From contig JAVEWG010000003.1 of NCBI GenBank assembly GCA_034004685.1, positions 1 through 64,000 of the forward strand: a DNA stretch of 64,000 nt, given 5' to 3'. The notes under the pieces were generated by a model. It ran no database searches, was not told where the DNA came from, and saw only the letters and a program-made list of their open reading frames with translations. The position numbers and the translations under genes were made by a program. Origin of the DNA: JAEUNX01 sp034004685. GTDB lineage: Bacteria > Pseudomonadota > Gammaproteobacteria > Burkholderiales > Rhodocyclaceae. This document shows positions 24,713-32,912 of this stretch, piece by piece (position 1 is the stretch's first letter; every line of letters begins with the position of its first letter).

Positions 24713-26241
24713 GGCATGAGCCCCGGTTCGGCCTCCACCAACGGAGGCTCGCCCAAAGGCAGGCTAAACGTGACGCAGCCCCCACCCTCGGGCCGGGTGG
24801 ACACGCTGATGGTGCCACCGTGAGCTTCCAGGATGGTCCGGCAAATGGCCAATCCCAAGCCCATCCCAGGCCGGGCACCTTCCGTTTCGCCCCGCTGGAA
24901 GAGATCGAACAGGCGGCTGGCTTCCGGCTCCGGGGGGAAACCCGGCCCTTGGTCGTTTACCTTGACGGTCAATGACCCATCCGTCCGGGTGACCTCAATA
25001 TTGATGGGGCTGCCGGGGGGGCTATATTTGGCGGCATTCTCCAGGATGTTGCCGAAGACCCTTTCCATCAACACCGCGTCCAGTTCCAGGAGGGGTAATC
25101 CGGGCTCCAGACGGACGTCCACCGGATGGCCCTCCAGAGCCGGTTCAAGAAATTGCAAGCTGGCCCCGATGACCTCTTCCACGGGCTGCCATTCCCGTCG
25201 CAGGGTGAGTCGGCCGCTTTGGAATCGGGCGATGTCCAGCAGCTTGTCCACCATCCGGCTCAGGCGCAGGGCCTGGTTGCGCAGGGCCGCCGCCAGCTCC
25301 CGGGCCGGCGCCGGCAAGGGGGGCTGGAACAGGGCGAGGGAGTCGGCCAGGCCGTAGAGGGCGGTCAGCGGCGTGCGCACATCGTGGGACAGGGCCGACA
25401 GGATGGACGCCCGCAGGCGCTCGGCGGAGGCCTGGAGGCTGGATTCATGGCTGTGTTCCACCAGGCGCAGGCGCTGCAAAGCGGTTTCCACCAGGGAAGC
25501 CAGCGCCGTCAGGTAGGCCTCCAGGTGCTCCAGTTCGCGGCTGGGGCGGTCGGTGAAGGCCAGCACCAGCACCCCCGACGGGCCGTTGCCAGGGGTCAGG
25601 GGCAGGAAGGCGTGGGGTGGATCGCCGGAGAGATCATCCACCGGGACCAGGGGGCGGCCGCTGGCCAGCGCTGAACGAGCCAGGGCGCTGTCCACCACGG
25701 TGGTGGGCAGATCGTTGCCGGATGCCGCCTGAAGCTGGTTCGATGAGTCCATGCTGAAAAGGGCTGCCCGGGCATGAAGGTGGCGGCTGGCGAAGCGGCA
25801 CACCGCGGCCACCAGGGCGCTTTCCGAATCGATGCCGGCCAGGCAGCGGGCCAGTTCGTAGAGATCCTTGAGCTGGCTCTCGCGAACCCGCGCATCCCGG
25901 GCTTCCTGCCGTAGTCCCGCCGCCAGGTGGCTGATCACCAGGCCCACCGCCAGCATCACCGCGAAGGTGACCAAGTATTGGAGGTTGGCCACGGCGAAGG
26001 TGAAATGGGGCGGCACGAAGAAGAAATCGAACAGGGCGACCCCCGCGAAGGCCGCCAGGATTGCCGGCCCTCGCCCGAGATAAACCGCCGCCGCCACCAC
26101 CACCAGGTTGAAGAGCATGACGGTATTGGCCTGGTCCAGCCAGTTGCGCAGGGGTGAGGCGATGACGGCGGTGAGGCCGCAAAGGCCGAGCGTCAGGCAA
26201 TAGGAACGCCAGTTGGGGTGGGAATAGTCGGAGATGACCAT
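24709..26241 (-). CDS. kdpD: Short KdpD-like sensor histidine kinase lacking the KdpD/USP input domains
   Basis: The 510-residue product matches only the C-terminal part of KdpD. It has four membrane helices (about residues 14-106), a GAF domain (about 125-260), HisKA with the phospho-accepting His286 in SALSHDVRTPLTALYG, and an ATPase domain (GNILENAAKYSP, DQGPGFPPE, GMGLGLAIC). The N-terminal 370-odd residues of classical KdpD, with its Walker-type KdpD domain and universal-stress domain, are absent, and no remnant of them lies upstream. The start is ATG 26241; the longer frame to 26301 has no ribosome site. It is probably a naturally short sensor for K+ or turgor, driving KdpE and kup. Confidence 0.88.
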   Translation of the reverse strand: MVISDYSHPNWRSYCLTLGLCGLTAVIASPLRNWLDQANTVMLFNLVVVAAAVYLGRGPAILAAFAGVALFDFFFVPPHFTFAVANLQYLVTFAVMLAVGLVISHLAAGLRQEARDARVRESQLKDLYELARCLAGIDSESALVAAVCRFASRHLHARAALFSMDSSNQLQAASGNDLPTTVVDSALARSALASGRPLVPVDDLSGDPPHAFLPLTPGNGPSGVLVLAFTDRPSRELEHLEAYLTALASLVETALQRLRLVEHSHESSLQASAERLRASILSALSHDVRTPLTALYGLADSLALFQPPLPAPARELAAALRNQALRLSRMVDKLLDIARFQSGRLTLRREWQPVEEVIGASLQFLEPALEGHPVDVRLEPGLPLLELDAVLMERVFGNILENAAKYSPPGSPINIEVTRTDGSLTVKVNDQGPGFPPEPEASRLFDLFQRGETEGARPGMGLGLAICRTILEAHGGTISVSTRPEGGGCVTFSLPLGEPPLVEAEPGLMP

Positions 26242-26317
26242 GGTGGTTTGTCCGCGATGGAGTGTTGTCAGCTTAGCCAGGGTGGCCTCAAGACTTTCCA
26301 AATTGTGGCGAAGGGAG

Positions 26318-26335
26318 CGTAAATTTCTCGTAAAT
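26318..26335 (-). promoter_or_regulatory. Tandem repeat, candidate KdpE operator
   Basis: CGTAAAT occurs twice (26318-26324 and 26329-26335) with an 11-base period. Read on the minus strand it is ATTTACG-N4-ATTTACG. Direct repeats one helical turn apart are the usual target of OmpR/KdpE-type regulators, and the site lies between the divergent kdpD operon and the polyphosphate gene. This is inference from pattern and position. Confidence 0.4.
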
Positions 26336-26354
26336 ATTGGGGGGAGATGGCGCG

Positions 26355-27839
26355 ATGTTCGAATCCGCTGAATTGGGGCACCGCCTCGGCAAGAAAGAAT
26401 TCGAGGCGGCCTTGCCCGGCTTGAGGGCAGACTTGCTGGATGCTCAGTTCGAGCTCCTGGAGCAGGCCGGCTTTTCCGTGCTGATCCTTATCAATGGGGT
26501 GGATGGCGCAGGAAAGGGAGAAACCGTGAATCTCCTCAACGCCTGGCTGGACCCCCGCCACATCCGCACCCATGCCTTCGACGCGGCCTCCGACGAGGAG
26601 CGGGAGCGGCCCCGCCTGTGGCGCTTCTGGCGGGCCCTGCCGCCCCGGGGCAAGGTCGGGATCTTCTTCGGCAACTGGTACAACGAGCCGATCCGCCAGC
26701 GGGTGGACAAGCGCATCAAGAAAGCGGCCCTGGACCAGCGCCTGGACGAGATCAACCGCTTTGAGGCCATGCTCACTCGGGAAGGGGTGCTGCTCCTCAA
26801 ATTCTGGTTCCATCTTTCCAAAAAGGACCAGGATCGCCGTCTCAAGTCCCTGGCTGCCGATCCGGCGACAGCCTGGCGGGTCACCGAGCGGGACTGGCAC
26901 TACCACCAGGCCTATGACCGCTACCGGGATGCGGCAGCCCATGCCCTGCGCCACACCAGCACGGCTGAGGCCCCCTGGATCGTGGTGGATGGCAGCGACG
27001 AGCAATATCGGGGGCTGCTGGTGGGCCGCACCCTGCTGGAGTCCCTCCAGCGCCGCCTCGAACTGGCCCGCAAACCCTGGCAGCCCCGGCGCACCACCGC
27101 GCTCCTGCCGGCCCCCCTGGATGCCCGCAACCTTCTGGACGCCCTGGTTTTGCGCCAGCCCATGGCGGACAAGGACTACAAGCGGGAGCTGCCCCGCCAG
27201 CAGGGGCGGGTGGCGCTGGCGACCCGCCACAAGGCCTTCGCCCGGCGCTCCCTGGTGATCGTTTTCGAGGGCATGGATGCCGCCGGCAAGGGGGGCGCCA
27301 TCCGCCGCATCACCGAAGCCCTGGACGCCCGCCAGGTGCGGGTGGTGCCGGTGGCCGCGCCCACCGAGGAAGAGCGGGCCCAGCCCTATCTGTGGCGCTT
27401 CTGGCGGCACATGCCCCCCTGGGGCAAGGTGGTGATCTTCGACCGCTCCTGGTATGGCCGGGTGCTGGTGGAGCGGGTCGAGGGCCTTTGTTCCGAGGCG
27501 GACTGGCTGCGGGCCTACGCCGAGATCAACGATTTTGAGGATCAGATGGTGGAGTCTGGCGCGGTGGTGGTGAAGTTCTGGCTGGCGGTGAGCCCCGAGG
27601 AACAGCTCGCCCGCTTCCAGGAGCGGGAGGCCGAACCCCACAAGCGCTTCAAGATCACGCCGGAGGACTGGCGCAACCGGGAGCGCTGGCCCGATTACCG
27701 CCAGGCCGTGTGCGACATGATCGATCGGACCAGCACCGAAATCGCGCCGTGGACCCTGGTGGAGGCCGACAACAAGGACTATGCCCGGGTCAAGATTCTT
27801 CACACCTTGGCTGACCGGCTGGAGGCGGCCCTGGGATAG
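26355..27839 (+). CDS. pap: Polyphosphate:AMP phosphotransferase (two-domain PPK2)
   Basis: The 494-residue product consists of two tandem PPK2 domains, the arrangement of class II PPK2 enzymes that phosphorylate AMP to ADP with polyphosphate. Each half has its own Walker A motif, GVDGAGKGE near residue 48 and GMDAAGKGG near 300, and a LWRFWR block. The C-terminal half carries the fuller catalytic set (IFDRSWYGRVLVERVEG). The first half has FGNWYNEP in place of DRSWY, suggesting that the N-terminal domain is the regulatory or less active one. The ATG at 26355 follows GGGGAG. It is divergent from kdpD and read toward argA. Confidence 0.92.
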   Translation: MFESAELGHRLGKKEFEAALPGLRADLLDAQFELLEQAGFSVLILINGVDGAGKGETVNLLNAWLDPRHIRTHAFDAASDEERERPRLWRFWRALPPRGKVGIFFGNWYNEPIRQRVDKRIKKAALDQRLDEINRFEAMLTREGVLLLKFWFHLSKKDQDRRLKSLAADPATAWRVTERDWHYHQAYDRYRDAAAHALRHTSTAEAPWIVVDGSDEQYRGLLVGRTLLESLQRRLELARKPWQPRRTTALLPAPLDARNLLDALVLRQPMADKDYKRELPRQQGRVALATRHKAFARRSLVIVFEGMDAAGKGGAIRRITEALDARQVRVVPVAAPTEEERAQPYLWRFWRHMPPWGKVVIFDRSWYGRVLVERVEGLCSEADWLRAYAEINDFEDQMVESGAVVVKFWLAVSPEEQLARFQEREAEPHKRFKITPEDWRNRERWPDYRQAVCDMIDRTSTEIAPWTLVEADNKDYARVKILHTLADRLEAALG

Positions 27840-27941
27840 AATTGCCGCTTGTCATGGTCCGGTACCGGCCCGCCATGCCGGGCAGGGTCGGAGCCCTTTC
27901 GGCCCGTTCCGCCTTGGCGAGTTATCCGGGGAGTCGCTTAC

Positions 27942-29318
27942 TTGAGTCCTGTCCAACGTCCCGCATCCGACAGTTTTACCCAGCCGGTTTTCGCCAGCGC
28001 CTCCAGTGGCGACATGCAGCGTTTCGTGGCCTGGGTACGGGCCGCCGCGCCCTATATCCATGCCTTTGGCGGCCGCACCGTGGTGATCGGCTTCGGTGGC
28101 GAGGTGGCTGCCGGGGAATTGGCCCAGAAACTGGCCTACGACTGCAACCTGCTGGCGGCTCTGGGCATTCGCCTGGTGCTGGTGTGCGGCGCCCGTCCCC
28201 AGATCGACGCCGAGATGGCCCGCCGGGGGCTGACCCCGGTGTTCCACAACGGCCTGCGGGTCACCGATGGCCCGGCCCTGGAGTGCGTCAAGGCCGCCAT
28301 GGCGGTCACCCGACTGGAGCTGGAAGCCATGCTTTCCCAGGGGCTGCCCAATACCCCCATGGCCGGCAGCTACATGCGGGTGACCGGAGGCAACTTCATC
28401 ACCGCCCGGCCCGTGGGGGTTGTGGACGGGGTGGATTTCCAATACACCGGGGCGGTGCGCAAGATTCTGGTGGAAGAAATCGAGGCGGATCTGAACCAGG
28501 AAAACGTGGTGTTGATTTCCCCCCTGGGGGTGTCCCCCGCCGGGGAGATCTTCAACCTGGCCATGGAAGAGGTGGCCGAGGCGGTGGCCGTTGCCCTCAA
28601 GGCCGAGAAGCTGGTGTACCTGTGCGATGCCCCGGGTCTGCTGGACCGGCACGGAGCGCTGATCGACGCCATCACGGCCGATGCCGCCGAGCGCATGCTC
28701 AAGGCCGGCGAGGGGCTCACCGAGGACCTGGACCTCTATCTGCCCTGCGCCATCCGGGCGGTGCGCCAGGGGGTTGCCCGGACCCATCTCATCGACCGTG
28801 ACAAGGATGGGGGCCTCTTGCTGGAGTTCTTTACCCACCAGGGGGTGGGCACCGTGGTGGCCAAGGACGCCCTGTACCGTCTGCGGGACGCGTCGGTGGA
28901 GGACGTGGGGGCCTTGGTTTCCCTGATCTCTCCCCTGGAGGCGGACGGCACCCTGGTGCGCCGGGGGCGGGAGCTGCTGGAGCAGGAAATCGACCGGTTC
29001 TCGGTGGTGGAGCACGATGGGGTGCTGGTGGGTTGTGCCGCCCTCTATCCCTTCAGTGAGGAAAACGCCGGGGAACTGGCCTGCCTGGCGGTGATGCCGG
29101 AATACCGCCGCGCCGGGCTGGGGGATCAGCTGATGCGGCGGATCGAGGGCCGGGCCCAGCGCCAGGGCCTGGGGCGACTCTTCGTGCTGACCACCCGCAC
29201 TGCCCAGTGGTTCCGGGAGCGGGGGTTCAAGGAGGCTGGCCCCGAGGAGCTGCCCAGCCAGAAGCGGGAGCTCTACAACTACCAGCGCCGCTCCAAGGTT
29301 CTGGTGAAGGTGCTGTGA
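27942..29318 (+). CDS. argA: N-acetylglutamate synthase (ArgA type)
   Basis: The product acetylates glutamate with acetyl-CoA as the first step of arginine synthesis. It has an N-terminal amino-acid-kinase-like domain (VVIGFGGEV, VCGARPQID, NTPMAGSYMRVTGGNFITA) and a C-terminal GNAT domain (LACLAVMPEYRRAGLGDQLM, LFVLTTRTAQWFRERGF) ending in YNYQRRSKVLVK, very close to E. coli ArgA. The kinase-like domain should bind arginine for feedback inhibition. TTG 27942 is chosen because GGGGAG stands about eight bases upstream, giving 458 residues. The in-frame ATG at 28014 (434 residues, nearer the E. coli length) has no ribosome site and remains possible. Confidence 0.92.
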   Translation: MSPVQRPASDSFTQPVFASASSGDMQRFVAWVRAAAPYIHAFGGRTVVIGFGGEVAAGELAQKLAYDCNLLAALGIRLVLVCGARPQIDAEMARRGLTPVFHNGLRVTDGPALECVKAAMAVTRLELEAMLSQGLPNTPMAGSYMRVTGGNFITARPVGVVDGVDFQYTGAVRKILVEEIEADLNQENVVLISPLGVSPAGEIFNLAMEEVAEAVAVALKAEKLVYLCDAPGLLDRHGALIDAITADAAERMLKAGEGLTEDLDLYLPCAIRAVRQGVARTHLIDRDKDGGLLLEFFTHQGVGTVVAKDALYRLRDASVEDVGALVSLISPLEADGTLVRRGRELLEQEIDRFSVVEHDGVLVGCAALYPFSEENAGELACLAVMPEYRRAGLGDQLMRRIEGRAQRQGLGRLFVLTTRTAQWFRERGFKEAGPEELPSQKRELYNYQRRSKVLVKVL

Positions 29319-29351
29319 TGGGGCGGGGCGCCGGTCCGATGAGCCCGTGCC

Positions 29352-31049
29352 ATGGCTGAGACGGTCCTCCTTGCCGCGGTGAGTCGGCGCTGCCGGCGTC
29401 TGGCGGTGCTCGCCGGAGGGGTGGCCGGCGTCACGGCGGCCCTGGTGGGGGTCGGCCTCGCGCCGGCCCTGGCCTCCCCCGGGGCTCTGGCGGGCCTGGC
29501 CTTGCTGGTGGGTTTCATGGGGTATGGGGTGGTGGCCCTGGGGGCCCGGGGGCTGGCTCGGTTGCCCACTGTGGCGCTCCAGGGCGCTCCAGCTGACGGG
29601 GACACGCCCCGCAAGCCCGATTCGACGGTAGGGCGGGTGGCGCTGCTGGCGGAAGCGGAAAGCTTTGCCTGGGCCCTGGCGGATTCCACCCACGGGGTGG
29701 AAGCCCTCTTCGACATGTCCGGCCGCCTGGTATGGGTGAGTCCCTCGGTGGAGACCCTCACCGGCTATTCCCGGGAAGAATGCCTGGCCTGCGAGGACGT
29801 GGTGGAACTGGTGGTCCATGACAGTGACCGGGCTCACGCCCGGTCCCAGGGCCGCCAGGCCGCCGCCGGTGGGCGGGGGGTGGGGGTGGAGCTGCGGCTG
29901 GACCGCCGGGATGGCCAGATCCGTTGGGTGGCCTGCCACTGGTCCCCTTTCCTGGGCCCCTCGGGGGACCAGACCGGGGTGCGTCTCTCGGTGGAGGATA
30001 TCCAGGCCCGCAAGGAAGCCGAATACAAGTTCCTGGAGACCGTGGCCGAACTGCGCCGGGCCCAGGCCCTGTCGGAACATTATCTGGCCCGCAGCGGTGA
30101 CGAGCGTCTGCGGCTGGCGGCGCTGCTCAACGCCCTGCGCCTGGGCATCGTGTTCATGGACCCGGACCAGCGGGTCCAGTACTACAACCGGGCGGCCCTG
30201 GAGATCTGGAGCATGGCGGCGGACGCCAATCTGCTGGGCATGCGCGAAATGGCACTGCGCCAGCAGGTGCGCAAGCTGCTCCGGGACCCGGAGGCCTTCC
30301 TGGCCCATATGGAAGAGGAGGAGACGCGGGACGGTTCGGGCCTACCCTTCGAGATCCATTTTCTCGATGGGCGGGTGGTCACCGAGGTGTCGTCCGTGGT
30401 GGAGGGGGGCGAGGGCCGGGGGGTCATCGGCCGGCTGCGAATTTATGAAGATGTCACCGAGTCCCGGCGGATTTCCCGCAAGCTTGTGGAGCTGGCGGAG
30501 CGGGATCCCCTCACCAATCTATTCAATCGGCGGCGCTTTCATGAGGAGCTGGAACGCCTGCTGGCGGAGGCCCACCGGCAGGGGGAAGAAGTGGGGCTGG
30601 TGCTCCTGGACCTGGATGGATTCAAGCCCATCAACGATCGTTTCGGCCACCAAGCCGGCGACGAGGTGCTGGTCACCCTGGCGCGGGAGCTGGCGCGGAC
30701 GGTGCGCCGCAACGAAATGTTCTTCCGCCTGGGGGGGGACGAGTTCGCCATCCTGGTGCCGGATGCCCATGAACAGGCCCTGGTGGAGCTGGCCCGCCGG
30801 GTGGTGGAGCGAGTGGCCGGCCTGACCTTCAGCTTCGGCGATGGCCCGGCCCGGGTGACCGCCAGTGTGGGCCTGGCCTTCTATCCTCGCCATGGGGAAA
30901 ACGGGGAGCGCTTCGTGGCGGCGGCCGATGCCGCCATGTATGCCGCCAAGGCCGCCGGCCGCAATCGCTGGGTCATGGCCGGCGACGGGGCTGCCGCCAC
31001 CTCTGTTGCCCTGCCCCCGGGTGCGGATTCCAGCCCGCCAGGCTGCTAG
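29352..31049 (+). CDS. Membrane diguanylate cyclase with two PAS domains
   Basis: The 565-residue product starts with two hydrophobic segments (about residues 17-40 and 44-67), followed by a PAS domain with PAC (about 105-225), a short coiled linker, a second PAS-like domain (about 255-370) and a GGDEF domain (about 380-545). The active-site loop is intact, LGGDEFA at 460-466, so cyclic di-GMP synthesis is expected. The inhibitory site that is normally RxxD is RRNE at 452-455, so product inhibition may be weak. No EAL domain is present. It lies between argA and the iron-trafficking gene. The signal sensed is unknown. Confidence 0.88.
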   Translation: MAETVLLAAVSRRCRRLAVLAGGVAGVTAALVGVGLAPALASPGALAGLALLVGFMGYGVVALGARGLARLPTVALQGAPADGDTPRKPDSTVGRVALLAEAESFAWALADSTHGVEALFDMSGRLVWVSPSVETLTGYSREECLACEDVVELVVHDSDRAHARSQGRQAAAGGRGVGVELRLDRRDGQIRWVACHWSPFLGPSGDQTGVRLSVEDIQARKEAEYKFLETVAELRRAQALSEHYLARSGDERLRLAALLNALRLGIVFMDPDQRVQYYNRAALEIWSMAADANLLGMREMALRQQVRKLLRDPEAFLAHMEEEETRDGSGLPFEIHFLDGRVVTEVSSVVEGGEGRGVIGRLRIYEDVTESRRISRKLVELAERDPLTNLFNRRRFHEELERLLAEAHRQGEEVGLVLLDLDGFKPINDRFGHQAGDEVLVTLARELARTVRRNEMFFRLGGDEFAILVPDAHEQALVELARRVVERVAGLTFSFGDGPARVTASVGLAFYPRHGENGERFVAAADAAMYAAKAAGRNRWVMAGDGAAATSVALPPGADSSPPGC

Positions 31050-31093
31050 AATTGCAACCCTCAGCCGCAAACGGACACCAAGAGGAATCACAC

Positions 31094-31366
31094 ATGGCAC
31101 GCATGGTCAATTGCATCAAACTGGGCCGGGAGGCCGAAGGGCTTGATTTGCCCCCCCTGCCGGGCCCGCTGGGCAAGCGCATCTTCGAGAGCGTTTCCAA
31201 GGAGGCCTGGCAGCAGTGGGTCAAATACCAGACCATGCTGATCAACGAGAACCGCCTCAACCTGGTGGACGCCCGAGCCCGCAAGTACCTGTCCGAGCAG
31301 ATGGAAAAGCACTTCTTCGGAGGTGGCGCCGATCAGGTTAACGGCTACGTGCCGCCTTCCGAATAA
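31094..31366 (+). CDS. yggX: Fe(2+)-trafficking protein YggX
   Basis: The 90-residue product is a small cytoplasmic protein that protects iron-sulfur proteins from oxidative damage. MARMVNCIKLGREAEGLD with the conserved Cys7, PGPLGKRIFESVSKEAW, and the C-terminal NLVDARARKYLSEQMEKHFFGGG are family hallmarks, and the length is standard. The start at 31094 is supported by AGAGGA upstream. The gene commonly lies near argA in betaproteobacteria. It ends at a perfect bidirectional terminator. Confidence 0.96.
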   Translation: MARMVNCIKLGREAEGLDLPPLPGPLGKRIFESVSKEAWQQWVKYQTMLINENRLNLVDARARKYLSEQMEKHFFGGGADQVNGYVPPSE

Positions 31367-31383
31367 GCGGATCCGGAGCCGCC

Positions 31384-31420
31384 AAAAAGAAGGGACGCCC
31401 ATGGGCGTCCCTTCTTTTTT
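31384..31420. terminator. Bidirectional terminator between yggX and phoU
   Basis: A near-perfect palindrome with arms around AAGAAGGGACGCCC and GGGCGTCCCTTCTT, flanked by A and T runs on both sides, lies between convergent yggX and phoU and can stop both transcripts. Confidence 0.9.
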
Positions 31421-31435
31421 GGACAGGGGCTGCCG

Positions 31436-32137
31436 TCAGCGGCGAGCCACTTCCTTTTCGATCTCATCCACGCCGATGTGGCGCACGTCGCGGCCCTTGA
31501 CCAGGTAGATCACGTACTCCGAGATGTTCTTGGAGTGGTCGCCAATGCGTTCGATGGCCTTGGCGATGAACAGGATGTCCAGGCTGTTGGAGATGGTGCG
31601 GGGGTCTTCCATCATGAAGGTGATGAGTTGGCGCATGATGGCTTTGAAGGCGCTGTCTACCTCGGCGTCCTGGCGCACCACCTGGGCGGCGGCATTCACA
31701 TCCAGGCGAGCGAAGGCATCCAGGGATTTGCGCAGCAAGTCGGTGGCCAGCCCGGCGGCGTGGCGCAGTTCCACCTTGGGTACGAAAGGGTGCTCCGAGG
31801 TGTGCAGGCGCTTGGCCATCTTGGCAATCTTCTTGCCCTCGTCGCCGGCTCGCTCCAGATCGGTGATGGTCTTGATCACCGTTATGATCATGCGCAGATC
31901 GGAGGCGGCCGGCTGGCGGCGGGCGATGATGTGGGAGCAGGACTCGTCCAGCTCCACCTCCATGAGGTTCACCCGATGGTCGTCGTCGATCACCCGTTCG
32001 ATGAGGGGCAGATCAGCGTTTTGCAGGCCGTCCATGGCCCGGGAGATCTGCATCTCCACCATCCCGCCCATTTGCAGGACGCGGGTGCGGATGCTTTCCA
32101 GATCGGCATCGAATTGTTTGAAAGTGTGTTCGCTCAT
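31436..32137 (-). CDS. phoU: Phosphate signalling protein PhoU
   Basis: The 233-residue, all-helical product has the two repeated PhoU bundles, each with metal-coordinating acidic motifs (DDDHRVNLMEVELDE and IERIGDHSKNISEYV). PhoU links the Pst phosphate transporter to the PhoR kinase and limits phosphate uptake. The pst and phoBR genes are not in the window, so it stands apart from its usual operon, although a polyphosphate-using enzyme is encoded nearby. GAGGG precedes the ATG. It is the last gene of the moeA-rpiA-phoU run. Confidence 0.95.
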   Translation of the reverse strand: MSEHTFKQFDADLESIRTRVLQMGGMVEMQISRAMDGLQNADLPLIERVIDDDHRVNLMEVELDESCSHIIARRQPAASDLRMIITVIKTITDLERAGDEGKKIAKMAKRLHTSEHPFVPKVELRHAAGLATDLLRKSLDAFARLDVNAAAQVVRQDAEVDSAFKAIMRQLITFMMEDPRTISNSLDILFIAKAIERIGDHSKNISEYVIYLVKGRDVRHIGVDEIEKEVARR

Positions 32138-32198
32138 GGGGTGGGCCCTCGATCAATCGGCCAAAGCTAGCATAAAAATGTGTCGGATTTGTTGCCAA

Positions 32199-32861
32199 TC
32201 AAGGGCGGGCCAGGGTGCGCACCCCCTCGGCTGCCGCCAGCAGCAGCACATCGGCGCCCCGCCGGGCGAACAGGCCGTTGGTCACCACCCCGACGATCTG
32301 GTTGATGCCCGCTTCCAGACCCGCCGGATCGGTGATGCTCAGGCCATGGACATCCACGATCAGATTGCCGTTGTCGGTGGTGAAGCCCTCCCGCACCCGG
32401 GGGCTGCCCCCCAGACGGGCCAGTTCGTTGCTCACGTGGCGGCGAGCCATGGGAATCACCTCCACCGGCAGGGGGAAGCGCCCCAGGGTGGGAACCCGCT
32501 TGCTGTCGTCGCAGATGCACACGAAGCGGTCGGACACCGCCGCCACGATCTTCTCCCGGGTCAGGGCCCCGCCGCCGCCCTTGATCATGGCGAAGCCGCC
32601 ATCGATTTCGTCGGCCCCATCCACGTAGACCGGGATGCGGTCTACTTCATTCAGGTCCAGCAGGCGGATGCCGTGGCCGGCCAGGCGCCGGGCGCTGGCT
32701 TGGGAACTGGCCACGGCGCCGACGATCCGGTCCTTAAAGGCGGCCAGGCCGTCGATGAAATAGTTGGCGGTGGAGCCGGTGCCCACGCCGATCACCGCGC
32801 CGTCGGGCACGTAGGCGAGGGCGGCCTGGGCGGCGGCTTGCTTGAGTTCGTCCTGGGTCAT
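32199..32861 (-). CDS. rpiA: Ribose-5-phosphate isomerase A
   Basis: The 220-residue product interconverts ribose-5-phosphate and ribulose-5-phosphate. Conserved segments are GVGTGSTANYFIDGLA, the catalytic YVDGADEIDGGFAMIKGGGGALTREKI, and GNLIVDVHGLSI. It is the standard RpiA length. In this organism it would also feed the phosphoribulokinase reaction. It is flanked by moeA (about 50 bases upstream) and phoU on the same strand. Confidence 0.96.
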   Translation of the reverse strand: MTQDELKQAAAQAALAYVPDGAVIGVGTGSTANYFIDGLAAFKDRIVGAVASSQASARRLAGHGIRLLDLNEVDRIPVYVDGADEIDGGFAMIKGGGGALTREKIVAAVSDRFVCICDDSKRVPTLGRFPLPVEVIPMARRHVSNELARLGGSPRVREGFTTDNGNLIVDVHGLSITDPAGLEAGINQIVGVVTNGLFARRGADVLLLAAAEGVRTLARP

Positions 32862-32912
32862 GATGGGGAGAGGCCGGAGTAATAAAAGGGGGCAATTGTA
32901 GGCCAGGCCGCA

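Noticed and set aside
24709..26301. Truncated kdpD as a pseudogene
   Set aside because: The kinase core, GAF and membrane parts are intact and in frame with kdpE, and no remnant of the missing N terminus lies upstream, so a naturally short form is more likely.
27852..30308. Minus-strand open frame of about 818 codons opposite argA and the GGDEF gene
   Set aside because: The translation is His/Gly/Gln/Pro-rich without domains, and it covers two well-supported genes.
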